Assembly: GCA_036677145.1 (NCBI GenBank)
Contig: JAKFFF010000101.1
Coordinates: 186,001-250,000, forward strand
Direction: 5' to 3'
DNA length: 64,000 nt
Source of the DNA: CADEED01 sp036677145
GTDB taxonomy: Bacteria; Pseudomonadota; Gammaproteobacteria; Steroidobacterales; Steroidobacteraceae
Position numbers and translations under genes: made by a program. This document shows positions 43,434-50,992 of this stretch, in pieces. The stretch's first letter is position 1; the number at the start of each line of letters is the position of its first letter. A model generated the notes under the pieces. It was not told the DNA's origin and ran no database searches. It saw only the letters and a program-made list of their open reading frames with translations.

Positions 43434-43440
43434 AAGCGCC

Positions 43441-44733
43441 TCAATCGCTGCCCTTTTCCAACAACTCCAGCAGCCGCTCGCGCGGCAGCTTCCCGAGCTC
43501 GTTGCGCGGCAGAGAGGCGACGATTCTGAAGGGCCGCGGCACGAATACACCATCGAGCAGCGAGGTCAGTTCCCGGCGCAGGTCCGCGGCCGTGCGGCCC
43601 GGCGCGACGACGAGCGCGGCGGGGCGCGCCGTCTCTCCTTCGGACGGCATGAACACGACCTGGTCGGTGACGCCCGGCAGCGAAGCGATGCGCGCGGCGA
43701 TATCGGCGAGCGATCCGCGGCGGCCGCCGATCTTGATCATGTCGGCATCGCGTCCCAGCAGCGTGAAGTGGCCATCGGCCCGCAGATCGATCCGGTCGCC
43801 GACGGGAACGGTGCCGGCAAGATGCGCGACGCGCACCGAGGTCGCGCCATCGGTCACCGCGAACTCGACGCCGGGATACGGCAGCCAGATGTCCTCGAGC
43901 GCCGTGCGCCGCGTGGCCATGCTGCCCGCCTCCGTGCAGCCGTAGATCTCGTGCACTTCGGCGCCGAGACGGCGCTCGGCTTCGGCGGCGAGTTCCGCGC
44001 TCAGCGGGGCGGTCGCGGACAACACGAGGTCGACACGCGGCAGCGTGTTCTTGCTGATGAGCAGATGGCGCAGGTGATACGGCGCGGTGATCAGCAGCTT
44101 CGGCCCGGGTACCGCGTTCAGTCCCGCGATGATTTCATCGGGGTAGAACGCGTTGCCGTCGTGCAGCGCCCAGTCGCCCGCGAGCAGCGTGAAAATCGAC
44201 GTCTCGAGACCGTACATGTGTTGTGGCGGCACGGTGACGACGACATTGACCGGGCGTTCGCCCAGCCGCAGCCGGCAACAACGCGCGGACATCGCCAACG
44301 CACGCCAGGATTTTTCGTGGGCCCGCGGCCGGCCGGTGCTGCCGGAGGTGAAGACGAGCGCGGCGAGATGATCGTCGGCCACGGCCGGCGCCTGTATGGC
44401 GGCTGTGCCGGCATCCGCGCCCGCATCGGCAATGGCCGCCGATACGAACGCATCTTCGATGAGCGCCGCGCCCGGATAACCTTCGAGTAGTTCGTCGCGC
44501 GCCTGCGGACCGACGCCCGGCGGCAGCAGATTGGTCGCGCCGCGCTGGCAGGCCGCGAGGAAAGTCACGGCGAAGAGATAGCGGTTGGCGCAGCGATTCA
44601 CGATCCAGCGCGTATCGGGCAGATCGCGCGCGAGCCGCGCGACGTGCCGCGCGAATTCGTTGCGCGAAATGGCCACGCCGCCGTGCCAGGCGGCGATGGC
44701 GTCGGGCGCCGCACTCACGTATTCCAGACTCAT
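43441..44733 (-). CDS. apeH: Aryl acid-AMP ligase (acyl-ACP synthetase)
   Basis: A 430-aa ANL-superfamily enzyme. The P-loop is LVFTSGSTGRPRAHEKSW; the later motifs are YGCTEAGSMATRRT, GDRIDLRADGHFTLLGRDADMIKIGGRR and RNELGKLPRERL with the conserved C-terminal Lys. It should activate 4-hydroxybenzoate (or a similar acid) with ATP and load it on the ACP. It is shorter than typical AMP ligases because the N-terminal subdomain is reduced. Its ATG overlaps the membrane-protein stop. The chorismatase in the same cluster provides the substrate. Confidence 0.9.
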   Translation of the reverse strand: MSLEYVSAAPDAIAAWHGGVAISRNEFARHVARLARDLPDTRWIVNRCANRYLFAVTFLAACQRGATNLLPPGVGPQARDELLEGYPGAALIEDAFVSAAIADAGADAGTAAIQAPAVADDHLAALVFTSGSTGRPRAHEKSWRALAMSARCCRLRLGERPVNVVVTVPPQHMYGLETSIFTLLAGDWALHDGNAFYPDEIIAGLNAVPGPKLLITAPYHLRHLLISKNTLPRVDLVLSATAPLSAELAAEAERRLGAEVHEIYGCTEAGSMATRRTALEDIWLPYPGVEFAVTDGATSVRVAHLAGTVPVGDRIDLRADGHFTLLGRDADMIKIGGRRGSLADIAARIASLPGVTDQVVFMPSEGETARPAALVVAPGRTAADLRRELTSLLDGVFVPRPFRIVASLPRNELGKLPRERLLELLEKGSD

Positions 44734-45374
44734 CCGCCAGATATCCCGCGCGGGTTCGCGTTCGCCACGATCTTCACGTATTCGGCGAAGCCGGGATGCG
44801 CGTAGTCGCGGAAGCGCAGCCGCCGGAAAACGTACTCGCCGACGACGGCGCCGCCGATGACGAGGTAGTTGACGCAATTGGCCATGACCGACCACCACAC
44901 CTGCGGCGCGAACACCGCGAGCGCGATATCCCACAGCGCGATGGCGACGAAGATGGCGGTCCAGAACACCGTGAGCTGGCGCGAATATCGCAGCAGGTAG
45001 TCAGGCGTCGCGGGACGCGCCGCGAGCGCCACGGAGACGATCAGCGGCTGCCGGCCCGCGCGCAGTGTGCGGCCGAAGTACCAGGCGAGCGTCGCTGGAA
45101 TCAACACCGACGGGGCGTACAGCAGCAGGCGGCCGCCACCCGTGCCCGCCAGCCACCAGGCCGCGGCGCAGATAGCCGCGAACGCGAGCCAGGCGCGCCA
45201 GCGCAGTTCGAGCAGCGGGATGATGAATGGCACGGCCGCGAGAGCGACCAGCGCGAGCCAATCGAACAAATGCGAGCCGACCGACACCGCGGCATGGATC
45301 AGCACTGAACTGACGACGAAACACAGCGCCACGCTGAGCACACGCGCCCGGGGAGAAATCGTGACATTCCTCAT
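44730..45374 (-). CDS. apeG: COG4648-type polytopic membrane protein of APE clusters
   Basis: A 214-aa protein with about six hydrophobic helices (for example VLCFVVSSVLIHAAVSVG, LFDWLALVALAAVPFIIPLLEL, LTVFWTAIFVAIALWDIALAVF) and the ending FRDYAHPGFAEYVKIV. It matches the predicted membrane protein regularly present in APE clusters, whose function is unknown. It lies between the ligase and the ACP, overlapping the ligase start. Confidence 0.8.
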   Translation of the reverse strand: MRNVTISPRARVLSVALCFVVSSVLIHAAVSVGSHLFDWLALVALAAVPFIIPLLELRWRAWLAFAAICAAAWWLAGTGGGRLLLYAPSVLIPATLAWYFGRTLRAGRQPLIVSVALAARPATPDYLLRYSRQLTVFWTAIFVAIALWDIALAVFAPQVWWSVMANCVNYLVIGGAVVGEYVFRRLRFRDYAHPGFAEYVKIVANANPRGISGG

Positions 45375-45399
45375 CGCGTAATGAGGGATGCCGCAGCGG

Positions 45400-45681
45400 T
45401 CAAGCCGTGCGGCGCTCCGCGACGAGCTGCGTGAGCGCCCGCAGGGATGCGAACGCGCGCGTCACGGAGGCGTCATCGGCCTTGAGCTCGACGCCGTATT
45501 TCTGCTGGATCGCGAGCACGATTTCGAGCGCGTCGATCGAGTCGAGTCCCCAGCCGGGGCTCGCCTGGCCGAACAGCGGCATCGCCGGGTCCACCGAATC
45601 CGCCTGGATGTGCTCCAGGTTCAGCGCGGACACGATGACCTCGGCCATCTGCCGTTCGTCGGTAGTTAGGGCGGCGCTCAC
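45400..45681 (-). CDS. Acyl carrier protein 1 of the APE cluster
   Basis: A 93-aa ACP with the phosphopantetheine-site motif GLDSIDALEI (Ser near residue 47). The GTG start overlaps the methyltransferase stop (GTGA). It should carry either the aryl starter or the growing polyene; a second ACP at 48466 shares the task. ApeE or ApeF cannot be decided from sequence alone. Confidence 0.9.
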   Translation of the reverse strand: MSAALTTDERQMAEVIVSALNLEHIQADSVDPAMPLFGQASPGWGLDSIDALEIVLAIQQKYGVELKADDASVTRAFASLRALTQLVAERRTA

Positions 45682-46472
45682 TGGGCGTTTCCTTGCGCGG
45701 CCGCGGCCGGCTTGGTGGCGGAGTATTCACTGAACATGCCGTTCAGCACGTGCCGCTTGACGTCGGTGAAGCCCGCGGACGCCAGCGCGGCCATGATGTC
45801 GGCCGGCGGCACACACGCTTCGATCGTGTCCCAGTAGTACTGCATCAGCTTTTGCGCTTCTGTCGAGCGGCGAAACACGCGCGTGATCGTCGGCACCACG
45901 TGTTTCAGATAGAACTTCAGCGCGTGGTAGTGGATTTTTCCTTCGGGACGGGTGATCTCGAGCAGCAGCACACGGCCGCCGGGTCTGAGCGCGCGCGCGT
46001 ATTCGCGGAAGGTGACGACCAGGTCCTCGACGTGCCGCAGCGCGTAACCCATCGTGAGGATGTCGAACTCACCATCGCCTACGGGGAGCGCCTCGCCGCG
46101 CCCGATGCGCGTGTCGCGCACGCCGGCCTTGGTCGCTTCCGCGAGCATGCCGGGGGAAGGATCGACCGCCACGACGGTGCCCGTCGGACCAACCATCTGC
46201 TGCGCCAGGGCCGCGATGACTCCCGTTCCCGAACCGACGTCCAGCAGGCGGGTGCCCGCCGTCACGCCATGGCGCTTGAGAACGTCACCGCGGTACCAGC
46301 GGCCAGTCCCAAACGACATCGCACCGGTGATCCAGTCGTAGTGAGGCGCGGACTCGTCGAACATTTCGTTGACGCGGCGCTTGCGGCCCGGCTCATCCGC
46401 GTAATAGCTTTTCAGCAGGGGATGAGGGGCGAGACGGGGGGCAGACGCGCTGCCTCTTTGATCGGACATCAT
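45678..46472 (-). CDS. apeB: SAM-dependent methyltransferase, UbiE/COQ5-like
   Basis: A 264-aa methyltransferase: FDESAPHYDWITGAMSFGTGRWYR and the SAM site LLDVGSGTGVIAALA, then AVDPSPGM and MGYALRHVEDL, as in UbiE. In APE pathways it probably C- or O-methylates the aryl head. Two in-frame starts are close (46472 and 46469). It is the first gene of the leftward unit, divergent from the chorismatase with a 75-bp gap that must hold both promoters. The longer frame upstream (to 46979) is antisense to the chorismatase. Confidence 0.86.
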   Translation of the reverse strand: MMSDQRGSASAPRLAPHPLLKSYYADEPGRKRRVNEMFDESAPHYDWITGAMSFGTGRWYRGDVLKRHGVTAGTRLLDVGSGTGVIAALAQQMVGPTGTVVAVDPSPGMLAEATKAGVRDTRIGRGEALPVGDGEFDILTMGYALRHVEDLVVTFREYARALRPGGRVLLLEITRPEGKIHYHALKFYLKHVVPTITRVFRRSTEAQKLMQYYWDTIEACVPPADIMAALASAGFTDVKRHVLNGMFSEYSATKPAAAAQGNAQ

Positions 46473-46547
46473 CGGGGATTCCATCGAAACAGATAGCGCG
46501 AATGATCGCATGAACCTTCCTGCCTGTGCAGTTTCGGGGCACTGACG

Positions 46548-47525
46548 TTGCTGCACGTACATCACGCTTTGCGAAACGCGCCGCGCTCTGGCCATACGCT
46601 TTCCGAGTTTCACTTCGGGATTCACGCCCATGGCGAGGGCGTGGAACACCGCGATCCACGCCATATCCCGGTGGCGCTCGCGCAACTCGGCGGCGACGAC
46701 CGCGTCGAGCGCTGGTCCACGGATTCGCCTGTCACGGCGGGCGTTTACCGCGATTTCAGCTTCGCGCATGACGGCGACTATCTTTTCGCGAGCCTGGTGG
46801 TGCCGCCCGCGCGCTGCGGCGACATCGAAAATCTCACGCGCGCGAGTTACGTGCGCCTCGATCATCTGCTGCGGCGGCAGGGTTATCCGTACTGGTTGCG
46901 CGCGTGGAACTACCTCGCCGGCATCACCAGCGGCGAAGGCGAGGCCGAGCGTTACCGGCGATTCAATGCCGGCCGGCACAGCGCCGTGGGCCTGAGCAAC
47001 GGCATCGAGCAGAACCTGCCCGCTGCCAGCGCGCTCGGCAGTGAAACCGGCGGATTCGTACTGTCATGCCTGGCCGGCAAGCGGCCCGGCATGCAGATCG
47101 AAAACCCGCGCCAGCTGAGCGCCCCGCTGTACCCGGAGCAATACGGACGCCGCAGTCCGATGTTCGCGCGCGCGGCGCTGGTGCCGAACGGTCGCGGCGC
47201 GCAGCTTCTGGTCTCCGGCACCGCCAGCATCGTCGGCCACGAAAGTCTGCATATCGGGGATCCGCAGCGGCAGCTCGAGGAAACCGCGCGGAATTTCGAA
47301 GCCCTGGTGGATACGGCCATGCGCGCCGACGCGGGCCGCCCGCGCCATGCCAGCGTGCGGCTCGAGTCGCTGAAGGTGTACCTGCGAGATGCGGCCGACT
47401 ACGAAAAGCTGATGCCATCGCTGCGCCGGCTGTTCGCGGTGGAAACCGCGCCCCTGGTGCTGCGCGCGGATATCTGCCGGCGCGAATTGCTGGTGGAGAT
47501 CGAAGGAACTTACGCACTTGAATGA
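46548..47525 (+). CDS. xanB2: Chorismatase, FkbO/Hyg5/XanB2 family (hydroxybenzoate from chorismate)
   Basis: A 325-aa member of the chorismatase family. Conserved segments LLVSGTASIVGHESLHIGD and LVLRADICRRELLVEIEG are the family's catalytic Gly/Ser loop and the C-terminal Glu helix. In Xanthomonas, XanB2 turns chorismate into 3- and 4-hydroxybenzoate for xanthomonadin and ubiquinone. Here it would feed the aryl-AMP ligase. The start is unclear: the only near-N-terminal option is TTG 46548 (LHVHHALRN), as no ATG or GTG is in frame just upstream. It overlaps the next gene by eight bases. Confidence 0.88.
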   Translation: MLHVHHALRNAPRSGHTLSEFHFGIHAHGEGVEHRDPRHIPVALAQLGGDDRVERWSTDSPVTAGVYRDFSFAHDGDYLFASLVVPPARCGDIENLTRASYVRLDHLLRRQGYPYWLRAWNYLAGITSGEGEAERYRRFNAGRHSAVGLSNGIEQNLPAASALGSETGGFVLSCLAGKRPGMQIENPRQLSAPLYPEQYGRRSPMFARAALVPNGRGAQLLVSGTASIVGHESLHIGDPQRQLEETARNFEALVDTAMRADAGRPRHASVRLESLKVYLRDAADYEKLMPSLRRLFAVETAPLVLRADICRRELLVEIEGTYALE

Positions 47526-48384
47526 CCCTGCCGCCTCGCGGGGGTCGGCTGGGGGTCGATTGGGTCGTCGATGGAATGGTGCGTGGCGCATCTTCGCCAC
47601 CGGCTTTTCCTTCGCCTGTTTCGGCATCGGCGCGGTGCTGCTGGGCTTCACGGTGTGGCCTGTGTTGCGGCTCTCGTCGGGCAATCGCGACGTCGCCGAC
47701 GCCCGCGTCCAGCGCGCGGTATCCCGTTCCATGCGTGTATTCGTGTGGCTCATGAAGTCGCTCGGATTGCTGACCTATGAAATCCGCGGACTCGAAAAAC
47801 TCGCGGCGCGCGGCCAGTTCGTCATCGCGAACCATCCGACGCTCATCGACGTGGTCTACCTGGTCGGACTCATGCCCGAGGTCGACTGCATCGTGAAACA
47901 GGCCCTGTGGCGCAATGTTTTCCTGCGCTGGCCGGTGTACTGGGCCGGATACATCAGCAACGAGACGGGCGAGGGATTGGTGGCCGCCTGCGCCGCGACC
48001 CTCGCGCGCGGCCGCTCGCTGGTCGTCTTCCCGGAAGGAACACGCACCAAGCCCGGTGAACCACTCAATTTTCATCGCGGAGCAGCCCAGATCGCACTCA
48101 CCGCCCGTGTGCCGCTCCGGCCGGTGACCATCACCTGCGACCCGATCACACTTTTCAAGGGAAATTCGTGGTTTCGCGTGCCGCCTCAGCGTCCCCATTG
48201 GGTCATTGCCGTGGGAGATCCCATTCCGGTGGAACCCTATTTGAACGAGCCGCAGGCACTGGCGGCACGTCACCTGACCCAGGCGCTCATCCGCTGGTTC
48301 GAAGTCAGCATCAAGCAACAACTGGGCGGATCACCTGGGGCCCCGCCAGATGCGGGGGAATCGCAACACCGCCGTGAACAATAA
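47518..48384 (+). CDS. 1-acyl-sn-glycerol-3-phosphate acyltransferase-like protein of the APE cluster
   Basis: A 288-aa PlsC-type acyltransferase. After an N-terminal membrane helix (FATGFSFACFGIGAVLLGFTVWPVL) come IANHPTLIDVVYLVG (HX4D), KQALWRNVFLRW, VFPEGTRTKPGEPLNFHRGA and VPLRPVTITCD. It may attach the polyene to a glycerol lipid (ApeD-like; XanB1-like). It starts with TTG 47518, overlapping the chorismatase stop by eight bases. The C-terminal tail is low in complexity (GGSPGAPPDAGESQHRREQ). Confidence 0.87.
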   Translation: MNDPAASRGSAGGRLGRRWNGAWRIFATGFSFACFGIGAVLLGFTVWPVLRLSSGNRDVADARVQRAVSRSMRVFVWLMKSLGLLTYEIRGLEKLAARGQFVIANHPTLIDVVYLVGLMPEVDCIVKQALWRNVFLRWPVYWAGYISNETGEGLVAACAATLARGRSLVVFPEGTRTKPGEPLNFHRGAAQIALTARVPLRPVTITCDPITLFKGNSWFRVPPQRPHWVIAVGDPIPVEPYLNEPQALAARHLTQALIRWFEVSIKQQLGGSPGAPPDAGESQHRREQ

Positions 48385-48433
48385 ATTGCGACGGGAAACA
48401 CGGCCCGGAGGCTGACGGCGCGCGACGATTGGC

Positions 48434-48439
48434 TATAAT
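48434..48439 (+). promoter_or_regulatory. Promoter -10 box before the second ACP gene
   Basis: A perfect TATAAT 26 bp before the ACP start codon. GCTGAC at 48411-48416, 17 bp upstream, could be a weak -35. It suggests an internal promoter, so the ACP-to-KS part of the cluster may be transcribed separately from the chorismatase. Confidence 0.5.
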
Positions 48440-48465
48440 TTCGGGCGTTGGTGAGGGATGGGTTC

Positions 48466-48729
48466 GTGCAGTCCACACAAGAAGTATTCGAACAGCTCCG
48501 CAGCGTGCTGCAGGATCTGTTCGAGATCGATCCTGCGCGCGTAACGCTGGACGCGCATCTTTATAACGATCTCGAAATCGATAGCATCGATACGATCGAT
48601 CTCATCCTGCGCCTGAAAGAACTGACTGGACGCAAGATTCAGCCCGATCAGTTCCGCAACGTGCGCACCGTCGGTGACGCGGTCACCGCCATCCACCAGT
48701 TGCTCCAGCAAAAGCCCGCCGCGGCGTGA
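48466..48729 (+). CDS. Acyl carrier protein 2 of the APE cluster
   Basis: An 87-aa ACP with the phosphopantetheine site LEIDSIDTIDL. The GTG at 48466 is preferred because GAGGGA lies 7-8 bases upstream; a longer start at 48448 (TTG) is possible. Its stop overlaps the dehydratase GTG start. The region just before it carries a promoter, so expression may be independent. Confidence 0.9.
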   Translation: MQSTQEVFEQLRSVLQDLFEIDPARVTLDAHLYNDLEIDSIDTIDLILRLKELTGRKIQPDQFRNVRTVGDAVTAIHQLLQQKPAAA

Positions 48730-49121
48730 CGCCGCTGCCCGCGATGTCGGAGCTGCGGCGCTCGGACGCCGCCCGTTCAGTGCTCCTCGACATCACTCCC
48801 GAGCTCACGCCTTTCGATGGCCATTTTCCCGGCACCCCCATTCTTCCCGCGGTCGCGCAGATCGACTGGGCGCTGCGCATCGCGCGCGCTTCGTTCGTGC
48901 TGCCGCCGCACTTTCGCGGACTGCGCGCGCTCAAATTCCTGCACATCGTGCAGCCGCCCGCCGCCATCACGCTCGAACTCACCCGCTCGGCCGACGGTCG
49001 CTCAGTTTCGTTCTCTTACGTGCGCGCGGGTACTGCCTGCTCCAGCGGGCGCATAGAATTCGCCGAACATGAGTTCGTCCCAGAGATCGCCACAAAGATC
49101 GACCCAAAGATCGAGCAATAG
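48726..49121 (+). CDS. apeI: 3-hydroxyacyl-ACP dehydratase, ApeI/FabZ type
   Basis: A 131-aa hot-dog protein. The catalytic-site motif reads TPFDGHFPGTPILPAVAQIDWALRIA, close to ApeI (GHFPGxPxLPAVAQ). It removes water from the 3-hydroxyacyl-ACP to give the conjugated polyene. The GTG start overlaps the ACP stop. The last 53 bases overlap the glycosyltransferase, across a 12-bp tandem repeat (49081-49116) that adds PEIATKIDPKIEQ. Confidence 0.88.
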   Translation: MTPLPAMSELRRSDAARSVLLDITPELTPFDGHFPGTPILPAVAQIDWALRIARASFVLPPHFRGLRALKFLHIVQPPAAITLELTRSADGRSVSFSYVRAGTACSSGRIEFAEHEFVPEIATKIDPKIEQ

Positions 49122-49869
49122 TCCGACGACCATTCGCCTGGGTCTGATCGTCCCGTTCTACAACCACGAACACGCCATCCGCCAGACCGTCGCGGCCCTC
49201 AAGCCCCATGGCCTGCCTTGCTGGTTGGTGGATGACGGCAGCGATGCGCGCTGCGCTCCAGTGCTCGAAGACCTCGCGAAGCGAGAATCCCGCTGGCTCA
49301 CGCTGATCCGCTGCCCGGTGAATCGCGGCAAGGGAATCGCGGTGGTTACGGGATTCGCCGCCGCGCAACTCGCGGGCTGCACGCATGCGCTGCAGATAGA
49401 CGCCGACGGCCAGCACGATTTCACGGCGATTCCGCGTATCGCTGAACTCGCGCAGGCGCACCCGGATGCGATCGTGAGCGGCGTGCCGCTGTTCGACGCG
49501 AGCGCGCCGGCGTCACGGCGCATCGGCCGCAAGCTGACGACACTGTGGGTGCGCATCAACACACTCTCGGCGCAGATCGAGGATGCGATGTGCGGTTTCC
49601 GCGTCTATCCACTGGGGTCGATCATGGACCTCGCGCGCCGTGGCAGCGTCGGCAGCCGCATGGAGTTCGATCCCGAGATACTGGTGCGCGCCGTGTGGGA
49701 CGGGGTGCCCGTCGTGTCGATGCCGACCAACGTCACCTATCCATTGGACGGGGTCTCGCATTTCAAGATGTGGCGCGACAACGTGCGCATATCGTGGATG
49801 CACACGCGCCTGTTCTTCGGCATGCTGCGCCGCGCACCCTTGTTGGTCACGCGGCGGCTGCGTTCATGA
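49069..49869 (+). CDS. apeJ: Family 2 glycosyltransferase of the APE cluster
   Basis: A 266-aa GT2 enzyme. The N-terminal nucleotide-sugar region is GLIVPFYNHEHAIRQTVAAL followed by LVDDGSDAR; the metal-binding motif is LQIDADGQHD. SRMEFDPEILVRAVWDGVPV resembles polyprenol-phosphate glycosyltransferases. The first 20 residues (MSSSQRSPQRSTQRSSN) are a repeat-derived tail that overlaps the dehydratase. It probably adds a sugar or links the polyene to a carrier. It overlaps the thioesterase ATG. Confidence 0.86.
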   Translation: MSSSQRSPQRSTQRSSNSPTTIRLGLIVPFYNHEHAIRQTVAALKPHGLPCWLVDDGSDARCAPVLEDLAKRESRWLTLIRCPVNRGKGIAVVTGFAAAQLAGCTHALQIDADGQHDFTAIPRIAELAQAHPDAIVSGVPLFDASAPASRRIGRKLTTLWVRINTLSAQIEDAMCGFRVYPLGSIMDLARRGSVGSRMEFDPEILVRAVWDGVPVVSMPTNVTYPLDGVSHFKMWRDNVRISWMHTRLFFGMLRRAPLLVTRRLRS

Positions 49870-50288
49870 ACACCAAGAACTACCTGCGCTCGCACGTCAC
49901 CGCCATCAAGGTGCCGTTCCACGATCTGGATCCCGTGGGCATCGTCTGGCACGGCAATTACACGAAGTATTTCGAGATCGCGCGCTGCGCCCTGCTCGAG
50001 AGCTTCGGCTACAACTACGACGAGATGGCGCGTTCGGGTTACTCCTGGCCGGTGATCGACTTGCACCTGCGTTACGTGAAGGCGGCGCGTTTCGCCGAGA
50101 CGCTCAATATCGCCGCCCACCTGCGCGAGTGGGAACATCGCCTGCGAATCGACTACCTCGCGACCGACGCCGCGACCGGCCTGCGGGTCTGCAAGGGCAC
50201 CAGCATCCAGGTCGCGGTCGATCTCAAGACCCACGAGATGTGTCTCAAGTCGCCCGACATCCTGTTCCAGCGCCTGGGTCTGGCATGA
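49866..50288 (+). CDS. apeK: Acyl-CoA/ACP thioesterase, 4-hydroxybenzoyl-CoA thioesterase family
   Basis: A 140-aa hot-dog thioesterase. VPFHDLDPVGIVWHGNYTKYFEIAR carries the conserved DxDxxxxVxxxxY active-site pattern, and YSWPVIDLHLRYVKAARFAE fits the family. In the APE pathway it probably releases or proofreads ACP-bound chains. The ATG overlaps the glycosyltransferase stop. Confidence 0.9.
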   Translation: MNTKNYLRSHVTAIKVPFHDLDPVGIVWHGNYTKYFEIARCALLESFGYNYDEMARSGYSWPVIDLHLRYVKAARFAETLNIAAHLREWEHRLRIDYLATDAATGLRVCKGTSIQVAVDLKTHEMCLKSPDILFQRLGLA

Positions 50289-50992
50289 GGGGCGCGTGGT
50301 TGTCAGGCCTGCTGTTCGCCAGCACGGTCATGACTTCTGCCATGGGCGCGACGCCGCAGGCACCGCCGCCGCCGCCAGCCGCCGCCGCGCCGATCCGGCC
50401 GCAGGACAGCGTCTTCGCGCATCCGGCCACGCCGTCGCAATTGTCCGTGCTCACGGGCGCCACGGCTCGTTCGATTGCGAATGCAAAAGTGGTGCGGGGG
50501 CGTTTCGTGCAGCGCCGCCATCTGGCGGGCCTGTCGCGGCCGCTCGAATCCTCGGGCACGTTCGTGTTCGCCCGCGAAACGGGCATCGACTGGCACACCA
50601 AACTACCGTTCGATTCGCAGTTCCTGCTCACCGGATCACACATCACGCAGCGCGACGAGGGCGGCGTATCGCTCGAAATCGACGCGGCCGAACAACCGGC
50701 GCTGGCCGTGGTGTCGCGCGTCTTCTTCGCGCTGTTCGCGCTCGACCTCGAGGCGCTGTCGCACGACTTCGAGTTGTACGGCGAAAGCGCCGGCAACGCG
50801 GGCTGGGTACTGGGTCTGAAGCCGCGCACCACGGCGCTGGCCAGCGTGTTTCGCCAGGCGCTGGTACGCGGCCGGGATTCAGTCACACGCGTGACGCTCG
50901 AAGACGGCAACGGTGACGCCTCCGAAATCGAATTCCACGACGTGGAATTCGACTCACGCGCGCTGACGCCGGACGAGCGCCGGCGCTTCTGA
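50285..50992 (+). CDS. apeL: LolA-like outer membrane lipoprotein carrier-type protein
   Basis: A 235-aa exported protein. A signal peptide (MRGAWLSGLLFASTVMTSAMGA) is followed by a Pro-rich stretch and a LolA fold (SIANAKVVRGRFVQRRHLAGLSRPLESSGTFVFARETGIDWHT, then VTRVTLEDGNGDASEIEFHDVEF). APE clusters use such a LolA-like protein to bring the lipid-linked pigment through the periplasm. Its stop and the MMPL ATG share a base (TGATG). Confidence 0.85.
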   Translation: MRGAWLSGLLFASTVMTSAMGATPQAPPPPPAAAAPIRPQDSVFAHPATPSQLSVLTGATARSIANAKVVRGRFVQRRHLAGLSRPLESSGTFVFARETGIDWHTKLPFDSQFLLTGSHITQRDEGGVSLEIDAAEQPALAVVSRVFFALFALDLEALSHDFELYGESAGNAGWVLGLKPRTTALASVFRQALVRGRDSVTRVTLEDGNGDASEIEFHDVEFDSRALTPDERRRF

